Shown here: positions 22,906 through 34,737 of the stretch, one piece after another | Position numbering within the stretch: position 1 is the stretch's first letter | How the letters are laid out: each line of letters begins with the position of its first letter | NCBI GenBank assembly: GCA_015143295.1 | Contig: CM026563.1 | Coordinates: 7,302,531 to 7,366,530, forward strand | Reading direction: 5' to 3' | Length of the DNA stretch: 64,000 bases | Source of the DNA: Tetracentron sinense | Lineage: Eukaryota > Streptophyta > Magnoliopsida > Trochodendrales > Trochodendraceae | The notes under the pieces: model-generated | What the model saw: only the letters and a program-made list of their open reading frames with translations | The model's database searches: none | What the model was told of the DNA's origin: nothing | Position numbers and translations under genes: made by a program

Positions 22906-23159
22906 CATATAGAAATGTGAATGGATGAATGAGTTGCTCGATACTCTAGAGCTAATCTTGTATTGTATTTATAATCATCTATACAAGGGGATATACATCC
23001 AAGACAGTAGTCTATTCTAAATAAACATCCAAGAGAATAACTCTCAAAGAGGAAAGAAGATTAAGGAGGATTCTTCTTAAGGTAAGGTAAGATTGAGGGC
23101 TGTGAGGTGTTGATTCTCTTTGGATCTGTATGAGTTGGAAGATTCGTTAATATCTCTCT

Positions 23160-24540
23160 CGATCTCGGACAAAAGCTCACAGAAACACTGGGTGTTGCTC
23201 CTTAATCTTCTCCTTCCCCACTCTCTCTCTGCATTCCTTTCCCTAAGAAACTCTTCTATCTCTCTAAATATCCATCTCTCTCCTCTACTCCCAGTGTTGG
23301 CGTAGTACCTCCATGCATTCAGGCGGCCAATTTAGGTGAATGGTTGAGACAATCCCAACACCTTCGAAGTCCTCAGGACAACACCCCGCCTCTTGCTCCA
23401 ATGGTGGGGTATAGCCTCTCTCAAGGTCTTGGATCTATTCCCCGGGTGATCCCTAGGCGATGAGTGGCAAGAATTCCAATCCCCAAGAAGCTAACCACTG
23501 ACCACTAACCGTAGGTAAATGATATCTCCAGAAAGAAAGAAAAAATAAAAATAAATCCTCCATAACCTAATTTAATACTGCGTTTTCATTCAGTTCTCAA
23601 CAACTCATTAGCACTCAATCGCACAAACCATCATGCTAAATATTTGGACCTGTTTATTTTCTTTAATTTCTCAACAACTCATCAGCAGACTATCCGACTG
23701 AGAATTATTGTAGTAGTTCTACCATGACTGCCAAGTCAATTCCTATCATCTAATCATATTGTCATACGAAAATATTTCTACAGGTTCATCTTCCTATTTG
23801 TTGTCAACTCAGGAAATAACTAAAAGAAACGATGGAAATTTGCATTTTTTTAGTAAGGTCATTTGTTTTGCTAGACTTACAAAGTTCGGCACTTTGCAAG
23901 TTTTGTCATTTGACAATACGCACATTTTCTTTTGAGAACCAGATGTATTGTGTTTTTCTTGAGTTGCAATTCAAGTAAGACTTCAAATGCAACAAAATGA
24001 ATGATTTCAAATTCCATAAAAATCACAAGACTTAAAATCTGATGATCGTAAGAATTACTTCAAGTAAAAACCACAAAGTGACTCAAATTTCCTAACTACT
24101 ACCAAGACAAATTGCAAAGTGCCAAGCTTTATAAGTCAGCAAAAGAACAAATCCTAATGGAAATCTCCACGGCCCTATGGGCCTCAATCGGGAGAATCTG
24201 ATATCCTTAAAGAAACAGAAAATGGTAACATAAGGAAAAGGAAGACTTCTTTTGCACCAAACTAGGCACCATGACTTTCTAATACAAGATTTGTAGTTAG
24301 ATTACTAGTATAACATCTTGAGACAACACCCTGACACTTATACCTTCCTCCCTTTCTTCTGTAGGTCACAGAGACCCTACATTCCATCACTTTAGTTGTT
24401 TCTTTTTTACTGATTCTTTAGTTGTTTCTTACAGTCTGATGAATGTTAAAAGAAGGGAAATGTCAAAAAAAAAAAATGTAATAGACTAATATTCCATTCT
24501 TACAGTCATAAAAAAGATTGGAAGTTATCTCAATTCTCTT
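23160..24540. other. Intergenic region downstream of OEP16
   Basis: No gene seen. 23290-23530 is an inverted, diverged copy of the core of the repeat at 13583-14735. The rest is AT-rich without recognisable structure. Confidence 0.5.
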
Positions 24541-24543
24541 TAT

Positions 24544-27500
24544 TCAGATGAGATAGTTGAGGAACTCTGCAGCAGTCGCAATGGCACTTCCTGTGATGGC
24601 ATCTGTCACAATCTTCTCTCTGTTACTGTTGCTGGCTGCCGATATCAGAGCCCCAGTTAATGCACCCCCGAGCATTGCGTTCTTCTGCAACCCATCCAAT
24701 GGAAGAAGAAAATCAATAGAATTCCAATACACCATAAAAGGATTTTTGCCTAAAGTTTAAACCAATCGATAACTAAGATAAGGGAAAAGGGACATCTCCC
24801 CATTTGGAAGTTTTGATTTGTCAGCAATTACTACTTCTCTTAGGCCTATGACATGACTAAGCTATTTAGAAAAAATACCAAAGAGTGATAAAAGATAACA
24901 AGTGGCTCAGCTGAGAGCCCCTTCCACAAAAAAGGCTGGCTACCCAGGAACTAAAACCTGGCATTCAGATTTCGAAAAATAGGTTAACTTAGCAGCGATC
25001 ACAATCATGAAAATAAACTATGATGAGCAATCCAGAACAAAACAGTGAGATTAGAACAATCGGTATCAGCAGTCACAGTGCTGAACCCAAGCCCAACTGC
25101 TTATGTTTTGATTAAAAAAAAGGTTCAGCTATGTACACAAACATTTGGCAATTTTGTGGAGAAATTACCCAGTCTCTGGTGCCACGGATCCTCTCCATCC
25201 GGTATTCCACTCCCACATACACTCCAGTTATAGTCCCTGTTAATGAAATTTAAAAAAAAAGCCATTCTTTATTGAGACATCTCAGTTTGCAAAATAAAGG
25301 AAACAAAAACAGTTACTTGCAATCTGCACAATCCCATACGGAACAATATCTTCAAATTAACCATCTTCAGGATTACTCATACTCACCCCAATATGCACCT
25401 TCTTTGCACATCTTCTTCAACTGCAATAACAGGAACCTCCATCAGAAGGATTAGATGAATGTATCATTTTCCTCAGGTTCTATCTGATTTAGGTGTATTA
25501 AACAATAAAAATGATAGGATCTTTATCTTCAAGAAATTAGTTCCCATAAACCTCAGCAAAACAGCACCTTCTGAATGCTCTATCTGTGTCGAGCTTCAAG
25601 TTTTAAGTGGAAAAAACTACCAATGGTGTTCCTAAATAATATATGCGTTGTCACACTATTCACACAATTAGGTTAAGGGCAAATCCATAGTCTTAGTATC
25701 TAACAAAAATACTCTGAACATGAAGCATATCAGTGTAGTAAAGGCGTCACCTAGGCGTTTTTGGACCTCAACCGCCTAGGCGCCCCTCTAGGTGGGCGAA
25801 ATTCACTGTGCGTCGCCTAGGCATCTAGGCGCTAGGCGGTCCATACAATTTTTTTCTAAAACCCTCTTTTCAACCCTCCTTTAAAATCCTGTTTTAAAAA
25901 TTCATTTAAAAACTTCTTTTAAACCATATTTTAAATGGGGTAGTGATTAGCCCACCACGCATTTGACTATGCAGTCAAATGTTGTGTCCACGTGTCCCTT
26001 TTAATACCCCTTAACTATGGTTAAGCTTAAGATAATTAAGGTTAATATATTTTTTTTTCAAAAACTAAGGTTAAACATATCTCATTTTAAACCCTATTTT
26101 AAAACCATCATTTAAACTCTTAATCCCTATTTTAAAACTCTCTTTTAAAGTTTATAAACACTATTTTAGATATAGGTGGTGCATTTAAACCTTAAAAGCA
26201 ACATCCAAAGTCAACACTAAATCACCTTAAAAGTTAGAAAACTTCAAACAAATTATGTATCTATTATTTATATAATGTGTATATATTAATATTACATATA
26301 AATATATTTAATATATATAAATATTATTTAATTATTTTTATTGCCTAGGCAGCGCCTCACCTAGCCAGGCCTAATCGCCTAGGCATCGCCTAGACGCCTT
26401 GACTACACTGAAGCATATGACAACACATGGCAGGCATGGAGGGCCAAAACCCATCATTTGATGGACCCACCACTGGATAACTCCATCAAAAAAAAAAATC
26501 GAGTGGATTATTTCAACCACATACACGCATGTATGAGTATTTGACCAATTTCCAAATGGTAGGGCATTTAATCCATTTCGGAGGAGTGGAGACGACAAGC
26601 AGTTCATCGTGTAAAAGAGTAACACAGCTATGACTTAGATGATAGTCATTCACGAGGAATGCCTATTTAAGGTTCGAGGCAAGAAGATGTTTTCTGTACC
26701 TCCACTGCCTATGTTCACACATTGAGGTTCAGGAATCATTTTCAGCCTGGTCCAACACAAAGACCTCTTAAGTCAACAATCAACTAAATCAGGTGATTCT
26801 AACCATCAATTTACTAGTCTTTTTGACAGAAAAAAATGAAATACCGGTGTAAGAAAACATGAATAGATAGGACCTAAGGCAACATGAACACAGAAAAGAA
26901 TAAAGGGAGATACATACTTTTTTTTTAAAAATGGTTCAGGGAGCTGCCCTTGAACACAGGGAGAACCACCCATCCAATATTGTGGTCAGGATCAAATCAC
27001 AAGAACACAGTACACCAAGGGTCGCCCCATAGGATTCGAGATACAAATATAGCAACATTCCTTAAAAGAAGATGACATGCTATCGGTTCAACTCTTGGCC
27101 TAACCAGATTAGTTGGACAGCAATCTCAGTCCATAGTATCTAACAAAAATACTCTAAACATGAAGCATATGACAACACATGGCATGCATGGAGGGCCAAC
27201 AGAACAGAAAAGTTATTGAATATATGAACATATAAGACTAGTTTCAGTGAACAATTAGGTCAATCTTACCGACTGCTCAAAGTTGTGATTCGAAACATTC
27301 CCTGCAAAAAAGGTAAAAACAGCTCAAACACATCATGTCAACATGTATCCAGTACAAAGCACGCTACCACTTACATTTGACATAACTACTAGTTAAATGA
27401 CACAAGCTGCCCATTTAAAAAACTTGAAATGTTTCCTCTTACTGCTTATTTTTTTCTTCGAGAACATAAAATGCATGCATTTATGTGAATTTTGTAGGAG

Positions 27501-29103
27501 TTTTGACTAGAATTCTATTTTTGGTAAAATTTAATTTGGGTGAAACTCTATTATTATGGAGTTATTAGAATTTTGGGAAATCCTAATTTGTTTGGGATTA
27601 GAATTTGAGAAATTCCTAATTGGTTTTAGGAGTTTATTTATGCTTATAAATAGGCCTAAGGGGTTGGCTTATTAAGTATGAGTTGTTAAGATGGTAATTT
27701 GTGTTGCTCTCATGGAGAGCCCTAATAGTTCTCATGGGAGAACGAGAAGCTCTTGGGAAGAAGAGTGTGCTCACGAGTCACGACTTATCTCGGTTCCTCT
27801 CGTAGAAAGGATGACTCTCAGGAAAGGAGACTCTGGTTCGTCCTTCATACCTCAAAGGATTTAGTATTCTGTTTGCGGTTCTGATTCTACTTCTGATTGC
27901 ATTTGGCTCGAGCGAATGGCACAAAGTTTCGGGAATTTGTTATGTATTCAGGATTTCCTAAACATATTGGGTTCAGCGTTTGGTTGTGAGAAAGAACAAA
28001 AATTTTGTGGGTTGTGTGAGAGCTTTTCAGAGGTTTTGTGAGAACTTTTGATTTAGTATTCTTGTTACTTTTCTCTTTCATTAGTGGAGGTTTTCAGATT
28101 GTCTTTTGACCATAGATGTAGCCCTAGGTGGGTAAACCACGTATATCTTGTGTTGTGGTACGAATTATTTTCATACATGTTTGTCACATTATTTTTTTCA
28201 TACGAATTTATTCTTTTGCATCAATATATGAAGGATTGTTCTTACAAGGCCGACTTTGCTGCAATGGCCGGTGCAGTGTAGTGAGCTAAATGGTGGTGCC
28301 TCGCAGTTTCCTGATGCAATATTTTTTTAATCTTTTTTTATCATCAAGAAAATATGAGGCACTAATAAATGTTGGCATGGCGGCTAGTCATTAGCTGCAA
28401 CACTCAATGACCATTGCAGCAAAGTCGGGCTAGTTCCATATAGAAATGATAATACGTGGAAGAAAATTGTTGAAGGAGAACAGAGGTAGAATTAACGAAC
28501 ATATCAAATTTATGCCTTTTAACATGGAAGAGTGGTTATGTACATCTCCTACTAGGGTCCAAGTCTTGGTTAAAAACTTATACAATTAAGAATCACAAGC
28601 CTAGGAACCTCTCTACCCACAAACACACACCCAAAAAAAAAATCTCAAGTACATATTTCGATTTATACAAAGAAAAAAAATCGTGAAAAAACTACAAAGA
28701 GAAATGAAAAATCGTAATCAAGCAGAAAATCCAAAGAGAATTGAAATTATAAATTGAAATGAATAATAATTGTCATTATCGGTAACTATACTAACTTAAT
28801 TCATACATTTTCATGATAAAATCATTCAAAGGAAACAGCGGGAAGGACCTCTTCGCAGGCAGTAATATGTTCCCTCTGCAGCTACTCTCGTCGCTGCGAC
28901 CTGCGAAAACAAATTTTCTGAAAAGATTAATAAATTCAATGCGAGTGTAAAAACATGACCGAAAATGATTAAAATCGATTCAGAGAGAGAAATTCATTTT
29001 ACAGTTCCGATCTTCAGGAAGCCATCGACGGTCCGATTGAGGAAGGGATTTTTCAAGTCAATTACGAAATCGATTTTAGGAGACGAGAGAGGCTCCACGG
29101 CAT
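24544..29103 (-). CDS. OEP16: Plastid outer envelope pore protein OEP16 (OEP16-1 type)
   Basis: Channel of the plastid outer envelope, implicated in amino-acid passage; it is a PRAT-family relative of TIM17/22/23. Minus-strand exons are 29003-(about 29100), 28849-28900, 27270-27301, 25387-25420, 25169-25236 and 24544-24684, with GT-AG borders and a continuous frame. Family signatures are NPFLNRTVDGFLKIGT, KKMCKEGAYWGTITGVYVG, EYRMERIRGTRDWKNAMLGG and a final Gly/Ala-rich helix ending AAEFLNYLI. The total is about 140 residues, close to the family's roughly 148. Oddity: exon 1 has no in-frame ATG; the ATG at 29103 is one base out of frame with the conserved coding. A frameshift, an upstream exon or non-AUG initiation is needed. 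Introns hold a hAT-like MITE, an LTR relic and other repeats. Confidence 0.85.
25731..26410. mobile_element. hAT-like MITE with exact target duplication
   Basis: A 680 bp insert with ends cagtgtagtaaaggcgt and the complement of the right end cagtgtagtcaaggcgt. It is flanked by aagcatat on both sides (25723-25730 and 26411-26418). Sub-terminal 'gcctaggcg' motifs recur. An uninterrupted paralogue of the insertion site lies at 27127-27202. A related copy is at 38828-39459. It also contains part of a ttaacc-type repeat (25940-26160). Confidence 0.85.
25940..26100. repeat. ttaacc-family fragment inside the hAT-like MITE
   Basis: Contains cgtgtcccttttaatacccc and ttaactatggttaagctt, then aaaactaaggttaaac. 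The complementary half is incomplete. Confidence 0.45.
27127..27202. repeat. Empty-site paralogue of the hAT insertion
   Basis: Matches the joined flanks of the element at 25731-26410 (catag..agtatctaacaaaaat... and gacaacacatgg..tgcatggagggcc) with a single aagcatat. It is a local duplication that predates the insertion. Confidence 0.85.
27480..28225 (+). mobile_element. LTR relic (copia-like), approximate borders
   Basis: A non-coding block with a TATA box (cttataaatagg, near 27638) about 25 bp upstream of a transcription-start-like region. It then has a long leader ending in gtaaaccacgtatatcttgtg, a motif familiar from U5 of plant copia LTRs. No internal coding region or second LTR is present, so it may be a solo LTR. 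Termini and target duplication could not be fixed. Confidence 0.4.
28248..28430. mobile_element. Short MITE with 20 bp terminal repeats
   Basis: A 183 bp element with ends ggccgactttgctgcaatgg and the complement of gcccgactttgctgcaatgg (one difference). It sits at the end of the LTR relic in an OEP16 intron. No target duplication is evident. Confidence 0.65.
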
Positions 29104-29324
29104 TTTCGCAATGGACACAGACACTCAACCTTTCTCTTTCCCCTGCATGCGAAGTGAAACCTTTCGTTTATTGGGTACATTTACCAAAATGCCATTATAA
29201 TAAAAAGTTGGTCACCTAAATATGTGATGTCTTCAGGAAGAGCAATGCTTGTCTTCTCTGATTTTTTTTATTCATTGACCGATGGTTTATATCAAGAGCA
29301 GTGGGTCGGTTTCATATCTTATCG

Positions 29325-29475
29325 TGTGTCCTTGTGTCCCTTTAAACACCCCTTTAACCCTAGTTTAGCTTAACTAAATTAAAACTAAGATTTTGGTTTT
29401 TTTTTTTCATTGAAAAACCATGGTTAGATTGCTTAACCCTAGGGTGAGTGAATACTAATCATAGTAGGTAAGTAT
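29325..29475. repeat. Inverted-repeat MITE family 'ttaacc', copy 6
   Basis: Carries gtgtccctttaaacacccct, ccctagtttagc, ttggttttttttttcatt and mirrored aaccatggttagattg. Confidence 0.5.
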
Positions 29476-29934
29476 TTAAAATTGGGGTGTAGACTAATGA
29501 AAACCATCGTTCAGTTATAAAATGGGAACCCAGGGTACGTTTACTATTTTCCTTATATCAATGTAATCATTTTGCTCTATTCGAATTCGGATTTGCGATT
29601 CGCAATTTCACCACTCTACGGTAAACCCAATTCGCTAGAGAAATATTAGATTAAAATTGCACTCTCAATAAAGAGATAATTCACTTTGGGAGTGGCATCA
29701 TGTATAGGTAAAGGTGGCAATTGGCAATTGGGCGAGTTCAAGCTTCTAAGCCTTTGTAAATGTGTAATATGAATTTATTCAAAAATCGCTACAATTCAAA
29801 CCCATACCCAACCCATTGCCAAGGAGGTTTCAGATACCACAAGTAAGATATTATTCTTCTTTAGTAAGACTTGAAAATCTCTTTGGTTATAACCGGACTC
29901 CTTGGAGTTGGTTGCGTGCCACGGTCAACAAGTA

Positions 29935-30125
29935 TTCCTTTTAATATTTATCAATTGTGTTAAGATTCACTAATTCTTAGACTCAATTATCTAACCCTTA
30001 GTTTCTAGAAAAAAATATTCCTACAATTAACGTTGAAATAGTTTTTAGAAACCAAGGTTAGATGGTTGAATCCAAAGAATTGATGAATTTTAGTCATAAT
30101 TAAGAGATATTAAAGGGGACATGTG
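29935..30125. repeat. Inverted-repeat MITE family 'ttaacc', copy 7
   Basis: Left arm gtgttaagattcactaattc and ctaacccttagtttctagaaa; right arm carries the complement, ending ttaagagatattaaagggga. Confidence 0.55.
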
Positions 30126-30414
30126 TTGCCAGTAGAGAATTTCAACTCCTCTGGTAAAGGTTTAAGTTTTAGATCTCCTTTAACCCGTGGTATTTAGGGT
30201 TAAAATAGAACATCGCTGGATAAATGTGGTTTTATATTTGGGCAGTATGGTCATTTTATTTTGGTAAATGGCAATATGGTCATTTTGATAAACCACCTTT
30301 GCCCTTATTGCTCGTGCGAATTTTTGACGTTTTGTAGGGTTTTGTTTGAGACAGACTTGTGAGAAAAGAAACAGTCTCTTTGTTGGCCTAAAACCCTAAT
30401 TAGCTGGATCGAAG

Positions 30415-33400
30415 ATGGACAAGAGTATGCTCGGAGATCTTGATTCTCTCCCTGAAGAAGATAAGCTCAAAATGTCCGCCATGATCGACCAGCTCCAGAT
30501 CCGCGACAGGTTCTTCTTCTTCTTCACTTTCCCTTAATTGTTATTATTTTAATTCGCATTGTTATTATTTATTTTAGATGCTCTTTAAATTATGTACAGA
30601 AATTAATTGAATCAAATTGTTTCAATAAAGTATTATGTTATCTTTACTATATATACTTGGTGTTTTTTTCCCTGTGTAGTGATTGCGTTTTCTCTTGCTA
30701 TGGTGACATTAATTCGTTATATGGGATAGATGTTGTTTTTAATTTCTATAGGTTGAAATGGTAAATTTATTGTTCGTTACCTCAAGTTTCTATGAGATTG
30801 GTGCTTCTTGTTTAGGAGATGAAGTATGCTGTGATGTTCCGTAAAAATTATAGTTGGGTTGGAAAGATTATGAGTTTAAGCACATGTCCATTTGTGCACA
30901 GGATCAAACAGTTGGTGAAAGGCTTTGATGAATATGCAAATATTGATATTTGAGCTAATAAACAACAGACAACTTGAAAAGTGCATTATTCGATAAAATG
31001 CGTGGGGGACTTATGGGATTTAACAAGAATGGATAAAATGCGTGGGGGACAGATGATGAATATGCAAATACTTTGAGTGTAAATGAATGGATATTTGACA
31101 TTAGAAATGAATCAATTGAAGTCCTGATTGTGGAAACATATGGGATTTAACAAGAATTGTATTAAGCTTTGTAGAGGCGATTCCCAGCAAACGGAGGCTG
31201 AAAAGCCATTGTGCGCTAGCGTAAGAAGAGAATAATTACGAAGAGAGTAATTGCAAACAGGGATTGAGGAAATTCCCTTCCCCCCCCCACATAAATACTT
31301 ACACACACAAGACTCAAGAGACGTCAAAATAATTTGACTCCATCTAAGCTAAAAATTTGAAGTATTGACATTGCTAAACTCCCCAAAAGAAGCTGCCCAG
31401 TGCCGTAGATCCCAGCCAATAGAAGCACAAAGTTTAGGCATAGAGGAGTTGACCCCTTCAAATATTCTTTTGTTCACGCCTTCCATACACCCCAAATAAT
31501 CATGTAGGGCAACATGGCTCAAAGCCTCAAAGAGTGTCTCCCCTGTGACTAAAGGATCCGTCTAGAATGCCCCAAATAATCTGGGGCTTTGTTCTACTGC
31601 AAGTCTATTACCTGGCCAAACATACTATAAATTTTAAAGATATTACAATCGTATTTGTGAGATGAATAGTTGTAGGATTTAATAGAGGCACTAGCTTGCT
31701 TTCTATTTTTTGATTGGTCACAAGTTGCCCTAAGAAATCAATATGTACATGTTTGTAGGTCTTGATGCGATTGTTAAGCATTGACACCTCTATGAATTGC
31801 ATTATGTGAAACATGTGATTTAATAGTACGGTAGTAGTGAATTTGTTTAACTAAAGGCTCTAAAAAGTGAGGGGAAGGCCAAAAATGACGTTGAGGGATA
31901 TAGTGAGAAAGATTTGATAAAAAAAAAAAAACCAAAGTTATAGCTTTTAATAGATTGGAATGACTAAACAAGATTCGTGTCGCCAACCCCAAGTATTTAG
32001 GATAAGGCATTGATGATGGTGATGGTGATGATAGTACTTGGATTATAGAAGTTGTACTTTGACCTTCCTTTCATGGCAAGGAAGACAATGTTGTGGATGC
32101 AATACATATTGGGAAATTTCCAGTCTTGTCAAATATTGTGTTTGTCTGCGCTTGTATGATAAATATATGCATAGAGTGGCGGATAGATAGTCCATATATA
32201 TTAGTATGGCTGTAAATGGAACTGCTTCAAAGCAGACAGTGGACTATTCGAATTCAATCTGATTAAAATATTTGAATTCATATATATATATAGCTATGCA
32301 ACGCAATGAGAGCAAGCTCGTTGACACTTGACACTTGACACTATGTAATATAAGCCTCAAATATATTCAAACCCCTAAACAAAATGAAGATATGGTCCAC
32401 ATGATTTGCTGATTTCTGTGCCCTGCCATAGATTATAGGTATGTATGCATAGAGGAATGTTGTTACTTTTTTGATCAATGTTTTAAAAGGCGTGAGTGGC
32501 GTACGCCTCAAGGCTCGCCTCGAGGCAAGACTCAAGGAAAACGCCTTATTTACTCAACCTTGAGGCTTAAATCTCATGAGGTTAATGTCTTAAACTATGA
32601 AGCCCGCTTTATGTCTGAGGCATGTATTTCATACATTAATCAAAAATTGGATTCTAGCCACATAACTGAGACTTGAACATTAAGTATTTTTTAAGGCGTG
32701 TGCTTCATACATTAATCAAAAATATGATTCTAACCACATAACCAACACTCAAACATCAATTATAAGGTGTGTACCTCATAATTTCTTTTATCCATAAAAA
32801 AATATTAATTTTTTTCTTTTCTTCATTTTGTTATTAGTCTAAGTTAACACTTAATTTATTAGACTTAAGTCTAACGTATTTAGGATTTTTAAAACCTTGT
32901 TGAGTATATTTGACTCTTATTTCATAGTAGACATTGCAAAAATTTGGAGTGCTAAGGACCTAATTTGGACTATTTGTCCGCTGCTATCACTTGGTCATTT
33001 TTTTAAAATTTATAATATTCTTATTTATTTTATATTTATTTCTTTAAATGAGGCAGCATCCAGCTTTCTTATGAGGCTTAAATCTCACACCTCGAGGCTT
33101 ACGCCTCACACATGACACATCTTGAGGTCCCAACGCCACGAGTTCGTATTATAAAACACTGGTTTTGATCATCTGCTGAGACTGTTGTATGTCATAAATT
33201 TTAAATGATACTGCCTTGGTTCACTGCGAATGAGTACTACATAATAGAGCGAGTAGAATAGCATAACAAAGCTTGAGAAGCAAGAGCCCCTATACACTTA
33301 ACAGGAATCTCTTACGTTGAACTGATTGCTTCAGATTTTACTACTGGTTTTTTCAACTATCCATTCTTGAATATTATTGTGTGGCCTACTTTATTTTTCA

Positions 33401-34158
33401 TTCTCTTTTTATTGTGCCTTTTAAAGACTCTTGAATAAATCTTATGAGATGAAAAACTCTTTGCGCTACCACTCTAATTTTTTTCCTTTTGTGTGCATTT
33501 ATACAAAAAGCGAAATCCTTTCATTTATGGACCGTTTCTTCAAATCTTTCCTTATCCTCAAGTTATCAAGAAGAAAATGAATAGGAAGTATCTGAAAAAG
33601 GAAGTTCTGTAGAACTTATTTTTACTATTAGTCGAACATTTTTATATCAGGTCATGTTAAAATAGGCTGTTGGTTAAGAGGAACAAGCAGGTATGGATGA
33701 TTTTTCAGCGAACACACAAGTCATATCCAACTCGAAATTCTTTGCAAAAATACATGCATTCTTGTCATTTAGTCCATATTTGTGATCAACTATTTGAACT
33801 TGCAGGCAGTAATTTTTTCTTTTGTACTCAAGTGGAATTAAAGGCTTAAAGATTGTAATGAACAACATTATATGATAATTATGGCAATAAAGCCCTTGAT
33901 ATTATCCCTTTTTTTTCTTGTCAGTGCTTCAATATTATCCTTTTTGTTTTCATTTCCAAACTAAATTGCAGTCTAAGGATGTATAATTCATTGGTGGAGA
34001 GATGTTTCACCGACTGCGTAGACACCTTCCGACGCAAATCCCTAGACAAGCAAGAAGAGTCATGTGTCCGTCGGTGTGCTGAGAAGTTCTTGAAGCACTC
34101 TATGCGTGTTGGCATGAGATTTGCAGAGCTCAACCAAGGCACAGCCACTCCAGATTAA
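30415..34158 (+). CDS. TIM9: Mitochondrial intermembrane-space chaperone TIM9
   Basis: Small Tim chaperone that, with TIM10, escorts hydrophobic precursors across the intermembrane space to TIM22 and the outer-membrane sorting machinery. Exons are 30415-30509 and 33972-34158, giving 93 residues, the usual length. The product opens MDKSMLGDLDSLPEEDK. It carries the twin CX3C motifs that form the disulphides, C43-X3-C47 and C63-X3-C67, with KFLKHSMRVGMRFAELNQ after the second pair. The intron splits the codon for Ser32. At 3.46 kb the intron is large for so small a gene. It contains a LINE fragment, a LINE tail, a hAT-like MITE and a patchwork of short repeats. The gene is divergent from OEP16. 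Confidence 0.95.
30927..31157. repeat. Patchwork of short direct repeats in TIM9 intron
   Basis: Three different short segments each occur twice in 230 bp. gatgaatatgcaaata lies at 30927 and 31055, gataaaatgcgtgggggac at 30992 and 31032, and tatgggatttaacaagaat at 31012 and 31139. The order is shuffled rather than tandem. Confidence 0.8.
31370..31620 (-). pseudogene. L1-type LINE fragment, end of ORF2
   Basis: The minus strand reads, with frame changes, MIIWGVWKA..NKRIFEGVNSS and then MPKLCASIGWDLRHWAASFG. This is the characteristic tail after the zf-RVT domain in plant L1 elements. It is short and broken. Confidence 0.6.
31975..32035 (+). mobile_element. RTE-type LINE 3' tail
   Basis: gccaaccccaagtatttagg, ataaggcattgatgatgg and a (gatgat)n-like run match the common 3' end of plant RTE LINEs, which finish in a short tandem repeat. 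Only the tail is present. Confidence 0.5.
32477..33162. mobile_element. hAT-like element, gtgttttaaaa family
   Basis: A 686 bp relative of the element at 4333-5695. Its ends are aatgttttaaaagg and the complement of ccagtgttttataa, with mirrored gcgtacgcctcaaggc and gaggcttacgcctca motifs inside. It is flanked by an exact 8 bp duplication, ttttgatc (32469-32476 and 33163-33170). It lies in the TIM9 intron. Confidence 0.75.
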
Positions 34159-34159
34159 A

Positions 34160-34735
34160 GTTTCTAATTGTGGGGAAATCATGAATGCCCTGAAAAAGTA
34201 GAGGATTTATTTTAATTTTGGATTATTGGAAAAAAAAAAATTCTGTTCCTGGTCGATCCTGTTTCCCCCAGGATATTGACAACAATTTGCAGCTACAGAG
34301 GTAAAGATTTTTCACTTTAAGTGAATCTCTTAACGTTATTGGTTCCAGTAAGTTGTTGCAACTTGGAGCAAGAGGGCATTGGTTTTATGTATTCCAGGAA
34401 GGGAATGAATAAATGCTCAATTTTCCTAGTGAATGGCCCTCCATGTTCCTCAATGGAGAAAGATTTAGCAAAATTGAACTGCACTGAAAATGTTGATACA
34501 TGATGCATGTTTGGAAATTCGTGAATTTTTAAAAAATTATTCCTTGCACAGGTGAGGATCATTGTATGGCATTATTCTGAGATTCAATATTCTACCTTAC
34601 TTGGATCTCCAGGGTAGAGAGAGAGAAAGCAGCCTTGGTTGCCAAATTGGGTGTCAATGGCAGTCTGTGAGGCATTCCATCAGTGTCTAGCAGAGCACCT
34701 GGTGACCACCATTACTTGAAAGTCATTGAGACTCG
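34160..34735. other. TIM9 3' untranslated region and downstream DNA
   Basis: No independent gene is supported. Short open frames on both strands lack recognisable domains. Confidence 0.4.
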
Positions 34736-34737
34736 AG

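Larger units (their letters stand above)
21117..23155 (-). mobile_element. Rearranged Ty1/copia relic
   Basis: Two direct LTR-like copies (about 21117-21409 and 22910-23155) share gtgaatggatgaatgagttg, a TATA-like tataaatac on the minus strand, and ctctcaaagaggaaagaaga. A polypurine tract (ttgcgggggtg on the minus strand) abuts the left copy at 21409-21420. Between them lies minus-strand RT/RNase H coding (21298-22269), then plus-strand protease and gag-pre-integrase coding (about 22290-22905). The flanks tctct may be a 5 bp target duplication, though in simple sequence. Confidence 0.8.
29104..30414. promoter_or_regulatory. Shared upstream region of OEP16 and TIM9
   Basis: A divergent 1.3 kb intergenic region. 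It holds two ttaacc-family copies (29325-29475 and 29935-30125), so it has been expanded by repeats. No specific cis-element was identified. Confidence 0.5.

Noticed and set aside
33921..34148. Minus-strand open frame over TIM9 exon 2
   Set aside because: Antisense to a well-supported exon; no family match.
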